Below, in pieces: positions 35,554-44,274 of a stretch of DNA of 64,000 bases. The notes beneath the pieces were generated by a model, which was not told where the DNA came from, did no database searches, and worked only from the letters and a program-made list of their open reading frames with translations. Source of the DNA: Pseudoxanthomonas indica (GTDB lineage Bacteria; Pseudomonadota; Gammaproteobacteria; Xanthomonadales; Xanthomonadaceae); contig NZ_FUZV01000001.1 of assembly GCF_900167565.1 (NCBI RefSeq), forward strand, positions 1,775,001 to 1,839,000, given 5' to 3'. The stretch's first letter is position 1. Each line of letters opens with the position of its first letter. The position numbers were made by a program, and so were the translations under genes.

Positions 35554-36522
35554 ATGCAGGACAAGACCCCTCTTACGCCCCGATTTTCGTACAAGTCGGA
35601 CCGGCTCAAGCCGCTGCGGGCGTTCTGCCAGACCGTTCGCCTGGGCTCGGTATCGCGTGCGGCCGAGGCGCTGTTCGTCAGCCAGCCGGCCATCACCCTG
35701 CAATTGCAGGCGCTGGAGCGGGAGATGGGGGTGGGCCTGTTCGAGCGCAGCGGACGCCGGCTGACGCCGACCCGCGAGGGGCAATTGCTCTACGAGCTGG
35801 CGCAGCCTCTCGTGGAAGGCCTGGACGGGCTGGAATCCGTGTTCAAAGACAAGGTGGCCGGGCTGGATGCGGGCGAGCTCAACATCGCCGCCAACAGCTC
35901 CACCATCCTCTATCTGTTGCCGCGCATCGTGGAGCACTTCCGCGCCGAGCATCCGGATGTGCGGCTGACCCTGCACAACGCGATCACCGCCGACGGCACT
36001 GATCTGCTGCGAGCCGATGCGGTGGACCTGGCAGTGGGTTCGATGATGGATGTGCCGGCCGACCTGAGCTACGCGCCGATCTATCGCTTCGAGCCGCTGC
36101 TGATCACCCCGCCCGATCACCCGCTGGCGACCAAAACCAAGCTTGAACTCGCCGACATCTCCCGCTACGGCCTGATTTTGCCGCCCAAGCGGCAGATCAC
36201 CTATCGCCTGGTCGACCTGGTGTTCCAGCAGCACCGCGTGCCCTACACCGTGGCGCTGGAAGTGGGTGGCTGGGAAGTCATCAAGCAATACGTGGCGATG
36301 GGCATGGGCGTATCGATCGTCAGCTCGATCTGCCTGACCGACGCCGATCGCGGGCGGCTGGCCACGCGATCATTGAAGGAATGGTTTCCCTCGCGCAGCT
36401 ACGGCGTGATCGTGCGCAAGGGCAAGTACCTGTCGCCGCAGGCGCGCGCGTTCGTGGAATTGATCCAGCCGGATTTGTTCACCCGGCGCGATTACGACGA
36501 CAGCGGACACTCCGAACGCTGA
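35554..36522 (+). CDS. LysR-family regulator, probable controller of aceBA
   Basis: A 322-residue LysR-type protein. The N-terminal winged helix (about residues 15-75: LKPLRAFCQTVRLGSVSRAAEALFVSQPAITLQLQALE) is canonical, and the effector domain (about 100-300) includes ELNIAANSSTILYLLPRIVEHF and a CysB/Cbl-like VAMGMGVSIVSS segment. Divergent from aceBA with a 21-base dyad in between, so it likely regulates the glyoxylate bypass and itself. The effector is unknown. The ATG at 35554 has no strong ribosome site; upstream in-frame starts would run through the operator. Confidence 0.88.
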   Translation: MQDKTPLTPRFSYKSDRLKPLRAFCQTVRLGSVSRAAEALFVSQPAITLQLQALEREMGVGLFERSGRRLTPTREGQLLYELAQPLVEGLDGLESVFKDKVAGLDAGELNIAANSSTILYLLPRIVEHFRAEHPDVRLTLHNAITADGTDLLRADAVDLAVGSMMDVPADLSYAPIYRFEPLLITPPDHPLATKTKLELADISRYGLILPPKRQITYRLVDLVFQQHRVPYTVALEVGGWEVIKQYVAMGMGVSIVSSICLTDADRGRLATRSLKEWFPSRSYGVIVRKGKYLSPQARAFVELIQPDLFTRRDYDDSGHSER

Positions 36523-36594
36523 GCGCGTGCCGTGATCCCGCCGCAGCGGCTACAGTGGGCAGACCACCGCATCCCGCTGCGAGCGATCACTTTC

Positions 36595-36939
36595 ATGGCC
36601 GACAACCACCACCGCATCGATTACGTCGAACTCAACGTCGCTTCCATCCCCGCCGCCAAGGAATTCTTTGGGCGCGCCTTTGCCTGGACCTTCATGGATT
36701 ACGGCCCGGACTATTGCGAGTTCCGTGATGGCCGGCTCACCGGCGGCTTTGCCCATGGTCCAGTGCAGCCGGGCGGTCCGCTGGTGATCCTGTACTCGGA
36801 TGACCTGGGTACGACGCTGGATACCGTGGTGGCCGCAGGCGGGCGCATCAGCAAACCGATTTTCGGTTTTCCCGGTGGCCGTCGCTTCCATTTCCTGGAT
36901 GTCGACGGCTACGAATGGGCCGTGTGGACCCACGAGTAG
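36595..36939 (+). CDS. VOC-superfamily (glyoxalase-like) protein
   Basis: Small 114-residue metal-site-type protein with one VOC domain: IDYVELNVASIPAAKEFFGRAF, then DDLGTTLDTVVAAGGRISKPIF and GRRFHFLDVDGYEWAVW. H/E positions in IDYVEL and DGYEW could bind metal. Members range from glyoxalases to bleomycin- or fosfomycin-binding proteins, and the sequence does not tell which. The ATG at 36595 fits the domain; a GTG at 36532 would add 21 residues. It follows the LysR gene and converges on the isoaspartyl peptidase gene. Confidence 0.82.
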   Translation: MADNHHRIDYVELNVASIPAAKEFFGRAFAWTFMDYGPDYCEFRDGRLTGGFAHGPVQPGGPLVILYSDDLGTTLDTVVAAGGRISKPIFGFPGGRRFHFLDVDGYEWAVWTHE

Positions 36940-36987
36940 CCCGCAACGCTGGCCCCTGCTCCCCTTCTCCCTCTGCCCCCTGCTCCC

Positions 36988-37034
36988 CCTTCTCCCGCCT
37001 GCGGGAGAAGGTGCCCGCAGGGCGGATGAGGGCG
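36988..37034. repeat. Short palindromic repeat, second copy of the 17599 unit
   Basis: Arms CCTTCTCCCGC (36988-36998) and GCGGGAGAAGG (37001-37011) with a CT loop, followed by TGCCCG, one variable base and AGGGCGGATGAGGGCG. It is the same as unit 2 at 17599-17645 apart from the loop and one base. It again sits between convergent genes (VOC protein and isoaspartyl peptidase). Confidence 0.78.
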
Positions 37035-37052
37035 GCTCTTTGAGAGCAGCCC

Positions 37053-38087
37053 TTACGGCTTGGGCAGCGGCAACGGATCGTCGGCAAAGATCGCCACGTG
37101 CGGCACGCCATCGGCGCCAATCCAGCCGCGGTACATGCCTTCGGTGTTGAACGGGAACGCCGCGGTGCCATCGGCCGACAAGGCAATGGCGCCGCCGTCA
37201 CCGCCGGCCTTGGGAATCTCTTCGTTGATCACCGCCTTGGCGGCGCTGCCGATGTCCTGCCCGCCATAGCGCACGCGTGCGCAGATGTTGAACGCGGCCA
37301 CCGAGCGGATATAGAACTCGCCCCAGCCGGTGCCCGACACCGCGCACTTCGTATCGGCGTAGGTACCGGCGCCGATCACCGGCGAATCACCGACGCGGCC
37401 GTAGCGCTTGTTGGTCATGCCACCGGTCGAGGTGCCCGCAGCCAGATGGCCCTGCGCATCCAGCGCCAGCGCGCCGACGGTGCCGAAATGTTTGGCGGTT
37501 TCCAGATCGCTGTGCGCCTGGCCGGAGGCTTCTTCCTTCAGCGACTTCTGCAACTGCTGCCAGCGCTTCTCGGTGCGGAAATAGGACGGATCCACCAGGC
37601 TCACGCCCTGCTCGGTGGCGAAGGTCTCGGCGCCGTCGCCGACCATCATCACGTGCTTGGACTTGTCCATCACCAGGCGCGCGAGCTGGATCGGATTCTT
37701 GATCCGATGTACGCCGGCCACCGCGCCGGCCTTGCCGGTGGCGCCATCCATGATCGAGGAATCCAGCTCGTTCTTGCCGTCATGGGTGAACACCGCGCCG
37801 CGGCCGGCGTTGAACATCGGCGCGTCCTCCAGCACGGTGATGGTGGTGGCCACCGCGTCCACGGCCGGCTTGCCTGCCGCCAATTGCGCATGGCCGGCGC
37901 GTAGCGCCTGTTCCAGCGCCTTGCGCGCGGCCGCGATGTCTTCCGGCGACATGTCGGCGCGCTCGACGCCGGCGCCGCCATGGATCACCAGGATCGGCTT
38001 CACTTCCGCGGCCAGGCCCAAGCCGGCAAGACCGGAACCCGCCATGCCGATCAAGGCCAGGCAACAGGCGCGCTGCAACGTATTCAT
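37053..38087 (-). CDS. iaaA: Secreted isoaspartyl aminopeptidase / plant-type asparaginase (Ntn, T2 family)
   Basis: Ntn-hydrolase that removes N-terminal beta-linked aspartyl residues from dipeptides and can hydrolyse asparagine. The precursor should self-cleave before T203 in HFGTVGALALD; the rest of the active site, GTSTGGMTNKRYGRVGDSP and GAGTYAD, is intact. Unlike the cytosolic E. coli enzyme it carries a signal peptide (about residues 1-27), so it works in the periplasm. It lies 73 bases behind a secreted cyanophycinase-like gene on the same strand. In cyanophycin breakdown the peptidase yields beta-Asp-Arg dipeptides and an enzyme of this family splits them into Asp and Arg, which makes the pairing meaningful. 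Confidence 0.92.
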   Translation of the reverse strand: MNTLQRACCLALIGMAGSGLAGLGLAAEVKPILVIHGGAGVERADMSPEDIAAARKALEQALRAGHAQLAAGKPAVDAVATTITVLEDAPMFNAGRGAVFTHDGKNELDSSIMDGATGKAGAVAGVHRIKNPIQLARLVMDKSKHVMMVGDGAETFATEQGVSLVDPSYFRTEKRWQQLQKSLKEEASGQAHSDLETAKHFGTVGALALDAQGHLAAGTSTGGMTNKRYGRVGDSPVIGAGTYADTKCAVSGTGWGEFYIRSVAAFNICARVRYGGQDIGSAAKAVINEEIPKAGGDGGAIALSADGTAAFPFNTEGMYRGWIGADGVPHVAIFADDPLPLPKP

Positions 38088-38160
38088 GCGGTAACTCCAG
38101 ACGAAATGAAGCGAGGTGGGAAGTGACGCGTGCTTGCGTGATGGCTGATTCTAATCGGGC

Positions 38161-39183
38161 TCAACGCGGACTTTCGCTGAGCACGCCGGCCTTGACCTGG
38201 TAACGGCGCTCGAAACCGGCGCGCTCCACGCGCATGTCCTGCAAGTGCAGCGTGCTGCCCGAATCCAGGCCGGTGACGTCGATGTCGCGGGCGCTCAGCG
38301 GTTTCTTGGCCAGCAGCGGCGTGAGTTCGCGCGGCGTGCGGAACAGCCAGACATGCCCGCCATTGCCGCTGTACACCTGGCCCTTGCCGTCGGCGTCCAC
38401 GCACAGCGCGGTGTACTCATCGATGCCCAGGCCATACAGCGGCTTGGCGGCGGCATGCTCCTGGCTCACCCGCGCCATGAAAGCGATCAGGCGACCCTGG
38501 CGCTCGCGCGCGTTGAAATGGCTGTCGGTGATCACGTGCTGCAGGTGCGGCAGATGCAGGAAGTTGTCGACCAGGGTCACGCCCTTGCCCAGCGGATCGG
38601 CCAGCGCCGTCGGCGAGTCGATGCTGCCGCCGTCCATGGCGCCATAGCTGTAGGCGCCCTGGATGGCCAGGCCGGCGCTGGTGCCGCCGAGCGGCTTGCC
38701 TGCGCGCACGTGCGCGTCCAGCAATTCATTCAATGCGGTGCCCTTCCACATGCGCACGTAGTTGGACTGATCACCACCGGCCAGGAAGATGCCGTCGGCC
38801 TGGCGCACGATCGCCAGGACCTGCGGATCACTGGCGGCGCGGCGATCCTCGAACACAATCGTCTGCACCGCGGTGACGCCGCCGATTTCCTTGAAGAACT
38901 CGTCCTGCGATTCGACGGTGCCCGAAGCGCGCAACACCACGATGCGGCCATGGCCGGCCTTGGCGATGAACCAGCGGAACGCGTCGTAGGGCCAGTCACC
39001 GCCACCGACCATCAGCAGGCCGGCCGACGTGGGCTGCGGTCGCTTGGCGGCGACATCACCGATTTCGAAATAGCGGTAGCCATTGCGCTGCGATCCGTCC
39101 CCGGTCTGGGCCAGGGCCCCGCCGCTTGCCGCCAGCATCAGGGACATCACGGCCAGCAGGGTGACCAGGCGATTTCGGATCAT
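38161..39183 (-). CDS. cphB: Secreted cyanophycinase-like S51 peptidase
   Basis: Probable periplasmic or secreted serine peptidase related to CphB, which cuts cyanophycin (multi-arginyl-poly-aspartate) into beta-Asp-Arg. A signal peptide (LLAVMSLMLAASGGALAQ) precedes the S51 fold: GGGDW, FLAGGDQSNY with the oxyanion Gln139, nucleophile S169 in GGTSAGLAIQG, and the family motif DSHFNARERQGRL with H222. I chose the ATG at 39183; a TTG two codons earlier is possible. It is followed by the isoaspartyl aminopeptidase gene, forming a two-gene degradation unit divergent from a sigma/anti-sigma/receptor set. The true polymer substrate needs proof, as related S51 enzymes cleave other Asp peptides. Confidence 0.88.
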   Translation of the reverse strand: MIRNRLVTLLAVMSLMLAASGGALAQTGDGSQRNGYRYFEIGDVAAKRPQPTSAGLLMVGGGDWPYDAFRWFIAKAGHGRIVVLRASGTVESQDEFFKEIGGVTAVQTIVFEDRRAASDPQVLAIVRQADGIFLAGGDQSNYVRMWKGTALNELLDAHVRAGKPLGGTSAGLAIQGAYSYGAMDGGSIDSPTALADPLGKGVTLVDNFLHLPHLQHVITDSHFNARERQGRLIAFMARVSQEHAAAKPLYGLGIDEYTALCVDADGKGQVYSGNGGHVWLFRTPRELTPLLAKKPLSARDIDVTGLDSGSTLHLQDMRVERAGFERRYQVKAGVLSESPR

Positions 39184-39215
39184 CGGCAACGGACCTCGGG
39201 TGTTCGGGACATATC

Positions 39216-39243
39216 AACAGGACGAACGGAACCGGCTTTCCCC
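39216..39243 (-). promoter_or_regulatory. Candidate ECF-sigma promoter of the cphB-iaaA operon
   Basis: On the minus strand GGGGA (39239-39243) is followed 14 bases later by CGTC (39221-39224) inside TTCGTCCTGTT (39216-39226). The same 11-base string is present before the receptor gene at 41045-41055. The predicted transcript starts about 30 bases before the cphB ATG. Confidence 0.5.
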
Positions 39244-39338
39244 TGCCCCGGCTTGCGCTGCCGTGCAGCATCGCACGGCGCGCAGACCCTGCCGGAGGGC
39301 ACGCTGCGCGGGCGTGTGGATTCGGCTAATGTCGACGC

Positions 39339-39926
39339 ATGTCCGAATCGCTCGACGCCTGGTTCGCCCACGAGATCCTCATCCATGAGGAAGCGCTCGT
39401 GGCGTACCTGCGTCGCTGCTGGCCGCACCGCGACGAAGTCCACGACCTGCGCCAGGAAATCTACGTGCGCGTGTACGAGGCCGCCGGCAAGTCGCGTCCG
39501 ACCCTGCCCAAGTCGTTCCTGTTCACCACCGCCCGCCATCTGATGACCGACCGCGTGCGTCGCAGCCGGGTCGTTTCCATCGAGACGATGGGTGATCTGG
39601 AGCCCACGAACGTCTTGGTGGATGAGGTTTCGCCGGAACGCTGGTGCGGTGGCCGGCAGGTGCTCAAGCGCCTGTCCGAGGCCTTCGACCGGCTGCCGGA
39701 CCGGTGCCGGGAGGTGGTCTGGCTGCGGCGGGTCGAGGAATTGCCGCAGAAAGAGGTCGCCCAGCGGATGGGTATCAGCGAGAAAACCGTGGAGAAGCAC
39801 ATGGCCAAGGGTATCCGCTTGATCGCCGAGCACTTCTACGGAGGCGCCGGAGCGCGCACGCACGCCATGGAATCCGCGCGTGCGCCTCGGCAGGGACAGG
39901 GACATGGCCAGCAGCAGGCAGATTGA
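39339..39926 (+). CDS. ECF sigma factor, FecI-like
   Basis: A 195-residue extracytoplasmic-function sigma factor. Region 2 is seen at about residues 20-90 (HDLRQEIYVRVYEA, SFLFTTARHLMTDRVRR), and region 4 at about 110-165 (FDRLPDRCREVVWLRRVEELPQKEVAQRMGISEKTVEKHMAKG), the typical helix-turn-helix of FecI-type sigmas. The gene overlaps the downstream anti-sigma gene by 23 bases and a receptor with a signalling domain follows, so this is a cell-surface-signalling triad. The likely targets are promoters with the TTCGTCCTGTT element in front of the receptor and of cphB-iaaA. Confidence 0.92.
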   Translation: MSESLDAWFAHEILIHEEALVAYLRRCWPHRDEVHDLRQEIYVRVYEAAGKSRPTLPKSFLFTTARHLMTDRVRRSRVVSIETMGDLEPTNVLVDEVSPERWCGGRQVLKRLSEAFDRLPDRCREVVWLRRVEELPQKEVAQRMGISEKTVEKHMAKGIRLIAEHFYGGAGARTHAMESARAPRQGQGHGQQQAD

Positions 39927-40998
39927 GCAGACCGCGGCCGAATGGCTGGCGCGTCGCGAAGGCGATCACTGGGACCGGGTGCAGCAGGTCCGCCTGGACG
40001 CCTGGCTGGAACAGTCGATCGCGCATCGCGTCGCCTTCCTGCGCCTGGAGGCCGCCTGGCAGGAAAGCGGACGGCTGGCGGCGCTTGGCGCCGGCCAGGC
40101 GATGGGCACGGCGCCGGTGCGCGGGCAGTGGGCCGCTTCGCCGCTGGATCGGCGCGCCGCTGCACGAACGGCGCAGGAGCCGGAAGCAGCGCAGACCCGT
40201 CCGCCCGATGTGGCCCATCTGGTGTTTGCGCGGCGCCCTGATCGCGAGCGCGGCGGCGCCGGTTGGCCGCGCCCGCTGGCCGCGGCGTTCGCCACCGCAC
40301 TGATGGCCAGCCTGGCCCTGTGCTGGCAATGGTGGAGCCAGGTGGAACAGACCAGCTACCTCACCGCCGTGGGCGACCTGCGCGACGTCGCACTCAGCGA
40401 CGGATCCCAGGCGACCCTCAGCAGCGACAGCCGCATCACGGTCAGCTTGTCGCGCGACGAACGCCATGTGGACCTGCAACGGGGCGAAGGCTTCTTCCAG
40501 GTGGCCAAGGATCCGGGGCGCCCGTTTGCGGTGGCCGTGGGTCCGCGTCGCGTGGTGGCGGTGGGCACCCGCTTTGCCGTGCGCCGCGATGGCGAGGCGG
40601 TGCGGGTGGTGGTGACCGAGGGCGTGGTGCGGCTGGAATCGCAACCCGATGCCAACGGTCGCGCCCAACCCACTACCCTGCTGCCGGCCGGCAGCATCGC
40701 CACGGTCGATGGCAGCGGCGTGTTCGTGCGCACCGGCTCGGTGGCCGACGCCGAGCGACTGGTCGACTGGCGCAGCGGCTACCTCGCCTTCCACGACACC
40801 TCGCTGGCCGAGGCGGCGAACGAATTCAACCGCTACAACCGCCGCAAGATCGTGATGGGGGATGCGGCGGTGGGCGCATTGCGGGTTGGCGGCAACTTCC
40901 GCTGGTCCAACACCGACGTCTTTGTGCGCCTGCTGGAGCAGGGCTTTCCGGTGCGCGTCGAACGCGAAGAGGATCGTGTGGTCCTGCACAGCCAGTAG
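39904..40998 (+). CDS. FecR-like anti-sigma/sigma regulator
   Basis: A 364-residue inner-membrane transducer. The cytoplasmic N-terminus carries the FecR N-terminal helix pattern (AAEWLARREGDHWDRVQQVRLDAWL, HRVAFLRLEAAW) that binds the sigma factor. One membrane helix at about 128-150 leads to the periplasmic FecR domain (about 160-270: VALSDGSQATLSSDSRI, GEGFFQVAKDPGRPF, VGTRFAVRRDG) and a C-terminal STN-like part (VDWRSGYLAFHDTSLAEAANEFNRYN). Start at 39904 overlaps the sigma gene. It should relay occupancy of the receptor at 41098-44184 to the sigma factor. Confidence 0.92.
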   Translation: MASSRQIEQTAAEWLARREGDHWDRVQQVRLDAWLEQSIAHRVAFLRLEAAWQESGRLAALGAGQAMGTAPVRGQWAASPLDRRAAARTAQEPEAAQTRPPDVAHLVFARRPDRERGGAGWPRPLAAAFATALMASLALCWQWWSQVEQTSYLTAVGDLRDVALSDGSQATLSSDSRITVSLSRDERHVDLQRGEGFFQVAKDPGRPFAVAVGPRRVVAVGTRFAVRRDGEAVRVVVTEGVVRLESQPDANGRAQPTTLLPAGSIATVDGSGVFVRTGSVADAERLVDWRSGYLAFHDTSLAEAANEFNRYNRRKIVMGDAAVGALRVGGNFRWSNTDVFVRLLEQGFPVRVEREEDRVVLHSQ

Positions 40999-41026
40999 GC
41001 GTCAACTTCTTCGCTACGAGGGCTGG

Positions 41027-41057
41027 GGGGATTTGTCCGGCTCATTCGTCCTGTTAG
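41027..41057 (+). promoter_or_regulatory. Candidate ECF-sigma promoter of the STN receptor gene
   Basis: A G-run with GGGGA at 41027-41031, a 15-base spacer and CGTC (41047-41050) within TTCGTCCTGTT (41045-41055). The identical 11 bases precede cphB in the opposite orientation. The receptor ATG is about 40 bases after the predicted start, with GGGGAGAGAG as ribosome site. Confidence 0.5.
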
Positions 41058-41097
41058 CCAGGACGCCGTCCCGAGCGTCCATGGGGAGAGAGAACTC

Positions 41098-44000
41098 ATG
41101 CGGTCGTCGTTGCGTGTCCTGATGTTGTCGCTAGCCTGTTCAGCGGCCCTCGCCGCCCAGGCGCAAACCACCACCCCGGCAGCGGTCAACATTCCCGCCG
41201 GCGATCTGTCCGCCGCCCTGGACGTGCTGGCGCGTCAATCCGGTGCACAGTTCGTGTATCGCCCCGACCAGCTCAAGGGCCTCAAGACCCGGGGCGCGCA
41301 GGGCACGCTCACCTCCGACCAGGCCCTGGATCGATTGCTGCAAGGCAGCGGCTTCGTCGCCAAGCGCGACAGCTCCGGCGCCGTGCTGATCGTGGCGCAG
41401 GCGGCCACGCCCGCCGCCGCGCCGCCGCCGCGCCCGGCCACCCCGCCGCCCAGTGGCCAGTCCGCCGCCATCCCGGATCCGGTCACCCAGCTCGAGAGCA
41501 TCCAGGTCACCGGCTCGCGCATTCCGCGTGCGCAGATTGAAGGCCCGGCGCCGATCACCGTGGTCACCGCCGAACAGATTCAAGCGGCCGGTCTGACCTC
41601 CGTGCCCGACGTCCTGCGCTCGCTCAGCCAGAACAGCGGCAGCGTGCAGGGCCAGCAGAACACCACCAGCGCCCAGTCCACCCCGGGTGCGCAGGCAGTG
41701 GATCTGCGTGGTCTGGGTCCCAACCACACCCTGGTGCTGATCAATGGTCGCCGCATCGCCGACTTTCCGCTGCCGCTCAATGGCCGCAGCAACTTCACCG
41801 ACATCGGCAACATCCCGCTGGGCATGATCGATCGCATCGAAGTGCTGACCGGCAGCGCCTCGGCCGTGTACGGCTCGGACGCGATGGCCGGCGTCATCAA
41901 CTTCATCCTGAAGAAGTCCACCGACGGCACCACCATCGACTACCGCTTTGGCGATACCAGCCGCGGCGGTGGTTCGTCGCAGTACCTGACCCTGACCAGC
42001 GGCTTCGAGACCGGCAACTTCAGCGGCATCGTCGGCGTGGAGTTTCTCAACAAGAAGCCGCTGTGGGGCACGGATCGCGGCATCCAGGATTCCACCTTGG
42101 ATGCGCCCACCGAAGAACGCCGCCTGCCGCGCCTGATTGCCCAGGCCTACGACTGGGACAACGACGAAGGTGTGTTGCCGGACGACGGCTGCGCCGCCAT
42201 GGCGGGTTTGAACCAGGGCACCACTGTGCTGGCCGAAGACGCTGACGGACAGCCGTACTGCGGCAGTGATCGCGCCATCGCGTACCGGACCATCCAGAAC
42301 GAGCGCAAGGGCGTCAATGCCTATGGCTCGTTCGAGTACCGCTTCTCCGATGCCCTGTCCTGGTTTGCCGATCTGCAGATGGGTCGCCAGGAAGTGAAGC
42401 TGCTGACCGGCACCAACGGCAACAACGTGACCAGCGATCACATGGGCTGGGAGTTCCACGATCCGGCCTCGACCAACAACTACCGCAACAAGGTGTTCTT
42501 CAACCAGGCCACCGACCGTTACGAAATCTGGTCGCGCCAGTTCACCCCCGAGGAAATCGGCGGCCTGCGCAACCGCATGAACGAGACCACCCAGAAGACC
42601 CTGGCGGTGACCACCGGCCTGCAAGGCCTGATCGCGCAGGAATGGAACTGGGAAGCGGCCTACAACCACTCGCAGTACAAGGCCGATGTGGGCATGCCGC
42701 GGATCTGGGCGGCGGCGGCGAACGAATTGTTCCTGGGCGAACGCCTCGGCTACGACGAAGACGGCTATGCCATCTACAACGCCGATCCGCAGCGCCTGTA
42801 CCAGCCGATCACGCAGCAGCAGTTCAATACCATCGCGGCGATGTCCACCTTCCGCCCGGAAGCCAAGAACGACAACCTCAGCTTCACCATCGATACCTCC
42901 AGCCTGTTCACCCTGCCGGCCGGCGATGTCGGCTTTGCCGGCGCGCTCGAATACGGCGAGCAGTCGTACCAGATCAACCCGGACCCGTATGCACTGACCG
43001 AAGACGCCTACTACGGCCCGCGCTACGGCGACGGCGGTGGCAGCCGCGATCGCTGGAGCGCGGCAGGCGAACTGCGCCTGCCGCTGCTGTCCACCCTGGA
43101 AGCCAGCCTGGCCGGCCGCTATGACCGCTACAGCTATGCCGGCAAGAGCCCGAGCAAGTTCACCTACAGCGCCGGCCTGGAATGGCGCCCGGTCGACACC
43201 CTGCTGGTGCGCGGCTCCTACGGCACCGGTTTCCGCGCACCGGACATGCACTATCTGTTTGCCGGTCCGGACTACTACCGCACGCGCTTTGCCACCGACT
43301 ACTACGCCTGCCGCACCGACGAGCCGGACTTCACCAACGGCGAGTGCTACGACGATGGCGAATGGGACGTCAGCACCTTTGATGAATACAGCGGCAATCT
43401 GGATCTGGATGTCGAGACCAGCAAGTCGTTCACCGCCGGCTTCGTCTGGTCACCGGTGGCCAACTTCGACCTGGCGCTGGATTACTACAAGATCCAGGTG
43501 AAGAACCAGGTGCAGACGCAGGATCGCGAACTGCTGCGCCAGACCGAAGGCGATTGCCGCCTGGGCGTGACCGACAGCGGCGCGCCGGTGGACATCAATT
43601 CGCCGACCTGCGTGGACGCGATCGCCCGCGTCATCCGCGATGCGGACGGCGAGATCACCAGCGTGCACTTTGGTCCGATCAACATCGCCAACGAGGAAAC
43701 CTCGGGCATCGATGCCACCGCCAACTACCGTCTGGCCACGGCCAACGCCGGCGACTTCAACTTCCGCGCCAGCTACAACTGGACCCACGAGCACACCCGC
43801 CAGCTGTATCCGGGCGATCCGACCGAAGACATGCTGGACGTCAGCTTCAGCGCCACCACGTTGCCGCGCACCAAGGGCAACCTGGGCGTGAGCTGGGACA
43901 AGGGCGCCTTCGGTGCGAGCCTGTTCGGCACCTACCTGGGCCGCGTCGCCAACTACGACAACGATGCCTGGACCGATGCCACCTGGCGTTTCAACGGCGG

Positions 44001-44184
44001 CGCGCGTTACGACGTGACCGACCACCTGCGCTTGTCGCTGTCGATCAACAACCTGTTCGACAAGATGCCGCCGCGCGATGCCACCTGGTCCAACTACCCG
44101 TACTACGACACCTCGTGGTTCGATTCGATGGGCCGCAGCTTCTTCCTGCAGGTCACCTGGAAGATCGGCGGCCAGGCCCTGTAA
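41098..44184 (+). CDS. TonB-dependent receptor with N-terminal STN signalling domain
   Basis: Outer-membrane transducer/transporter of 1028 residues. Order of parts: signal peptide (about 1-23), STN domain (about 24-100: VNIPAGDLSAALDVLARQSG, LDRLLQGSGF), Pro-rich linker, a TonB-box-like ESIQVTGSRI, plug (about 140-280, with VDLRGLGPNHTLVLINGRRI and VYGSDAMAGVINFI), and a large barrel ending in SFFLQVTWKIGGQAL with a terminal-strand pattern. Several Cys pairs lie in predicted outer loops. It follows the ECF sigma and FecR genes, so ligand binding probably both imports substrate and switches on the sigma factor. Given the divergent cphB-iaaA operon, the ligand may be an aspartyl/arginyl peptide; that is inference. 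Confidence 0.92.
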   Translation: MRSSLRVLMLSLACSAALAAQAQTTTPAAVNIPAGDLSAALDVLARQSGAQFVYRPDQLKGLKTRGAQGTLTSDQALDRLLQGSGFVAKRDSSGAVLIVAQAATPAAAPPPRPATPPPSGQSAAIPDPVTQLESIQVTGSRIPRAQIEGPAPITVVTAEQIQAAGLTSVPDVLRSLSQNSGSVQGQQNTTSAQSTPGAQAVDLRGLGPNHTLVLINGRRIADFPLPLNGRSNFTDIGNIPLGMIDRIEVLTGSASAVYGSDAMAGVINFILKKSTDGTTIDYRFGDTSRGGGSSQYLTLTSGFETGNFSGIVGVEFLNKKPLWGTDRGIQDSTLDAPTEERRLPRLIAQAYDWDNDEGVLPDDGCAAMAGLNQGTTVLAEDADGQPYCGSDRAIAYRTIQNERKGVNAYGSFEYRFSDALSWFADLQMGRQEVKLLTGTNGNNVTSDHMGWEFHDPASTNNYRNKVFFNQATDRYEIWSRQFTPEEIGGLRNRMNETTQKTLAVTTGLQGLIAQEWNWEAAYNHSQYKADVGMPRIWAAAANELFLGERLGYDEDGYAIYNADPQRLYQPITQQQFNTIAAMSTFRPEAKNDNLSFTIDTSSLFTLPAGDVGFAGALEYGEQSYQINPDPYALTEDAYYGPRYGDGGGSRDRWSAAGELRLPLLSTLEASLAGRYDRYSYAGKSPSKFTYSAGLEWRPVDTLLVRGSYGTGFRAPDMHYLFAGPDYYRTRFATDYYACRTDEPDFTNGECYDDGEWDVSTFDEYSGNLDLDVETSKSFTAGFVWSPVANFDLALDYYKIQVKNQVQTQDRELLRQTEGDCRLGVTDSGAPVDINSPTCVDAIARVIRDADGEITSVHFGPINIANEETSGIDATANYRLATANAGDFNFRASYNWTHEHTRQLYPGDPTEDMLDVSFSATTLPRTKGNLGVSWDKGAFGASLFGTYLGRVANYDNDAWTDATWRFNGGARYDVTDHLRLSLSINNLFDKMPPRDATWSNYPYYDTSWFDSMGRSFFLQVTWKIGGQAL

Positions 44185-44205
44185 GCACGGCCTGCCGGCA
44201 GAACG

Positions 44206-44235
44206 AAAAAACCCGCCGTCATGGCGGGCTTTTTC
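44206..44235. terminator. Bidirectional rho-independent terminator after the STN receptor
   Basis: An A-run (44206-44211), stem CCCGCC (44212-44217) with GGCGGG (44223-44228), and a T-run (44230-44235). It ends the receptor transcript and, read the other way, the convergent acyltransferase transcript. Confidence 0.88.
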
Positions 44236-44274
44236 ATGCCCGGCGAACAGCCTGCCGCGATGCGCGCGCGCCGC

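Noticed and set aside
36595..36939. Fosfomycin or bleomycin resistance gene
   Set aside because: The VOC fold is shared by many functions and no specific resistance signature is visible.
41140..43251. Open frame of about 700 codons antisense to the STN receptor
   Set aside because: The receptor has plug, barrel and STN features; the antisense product has none.
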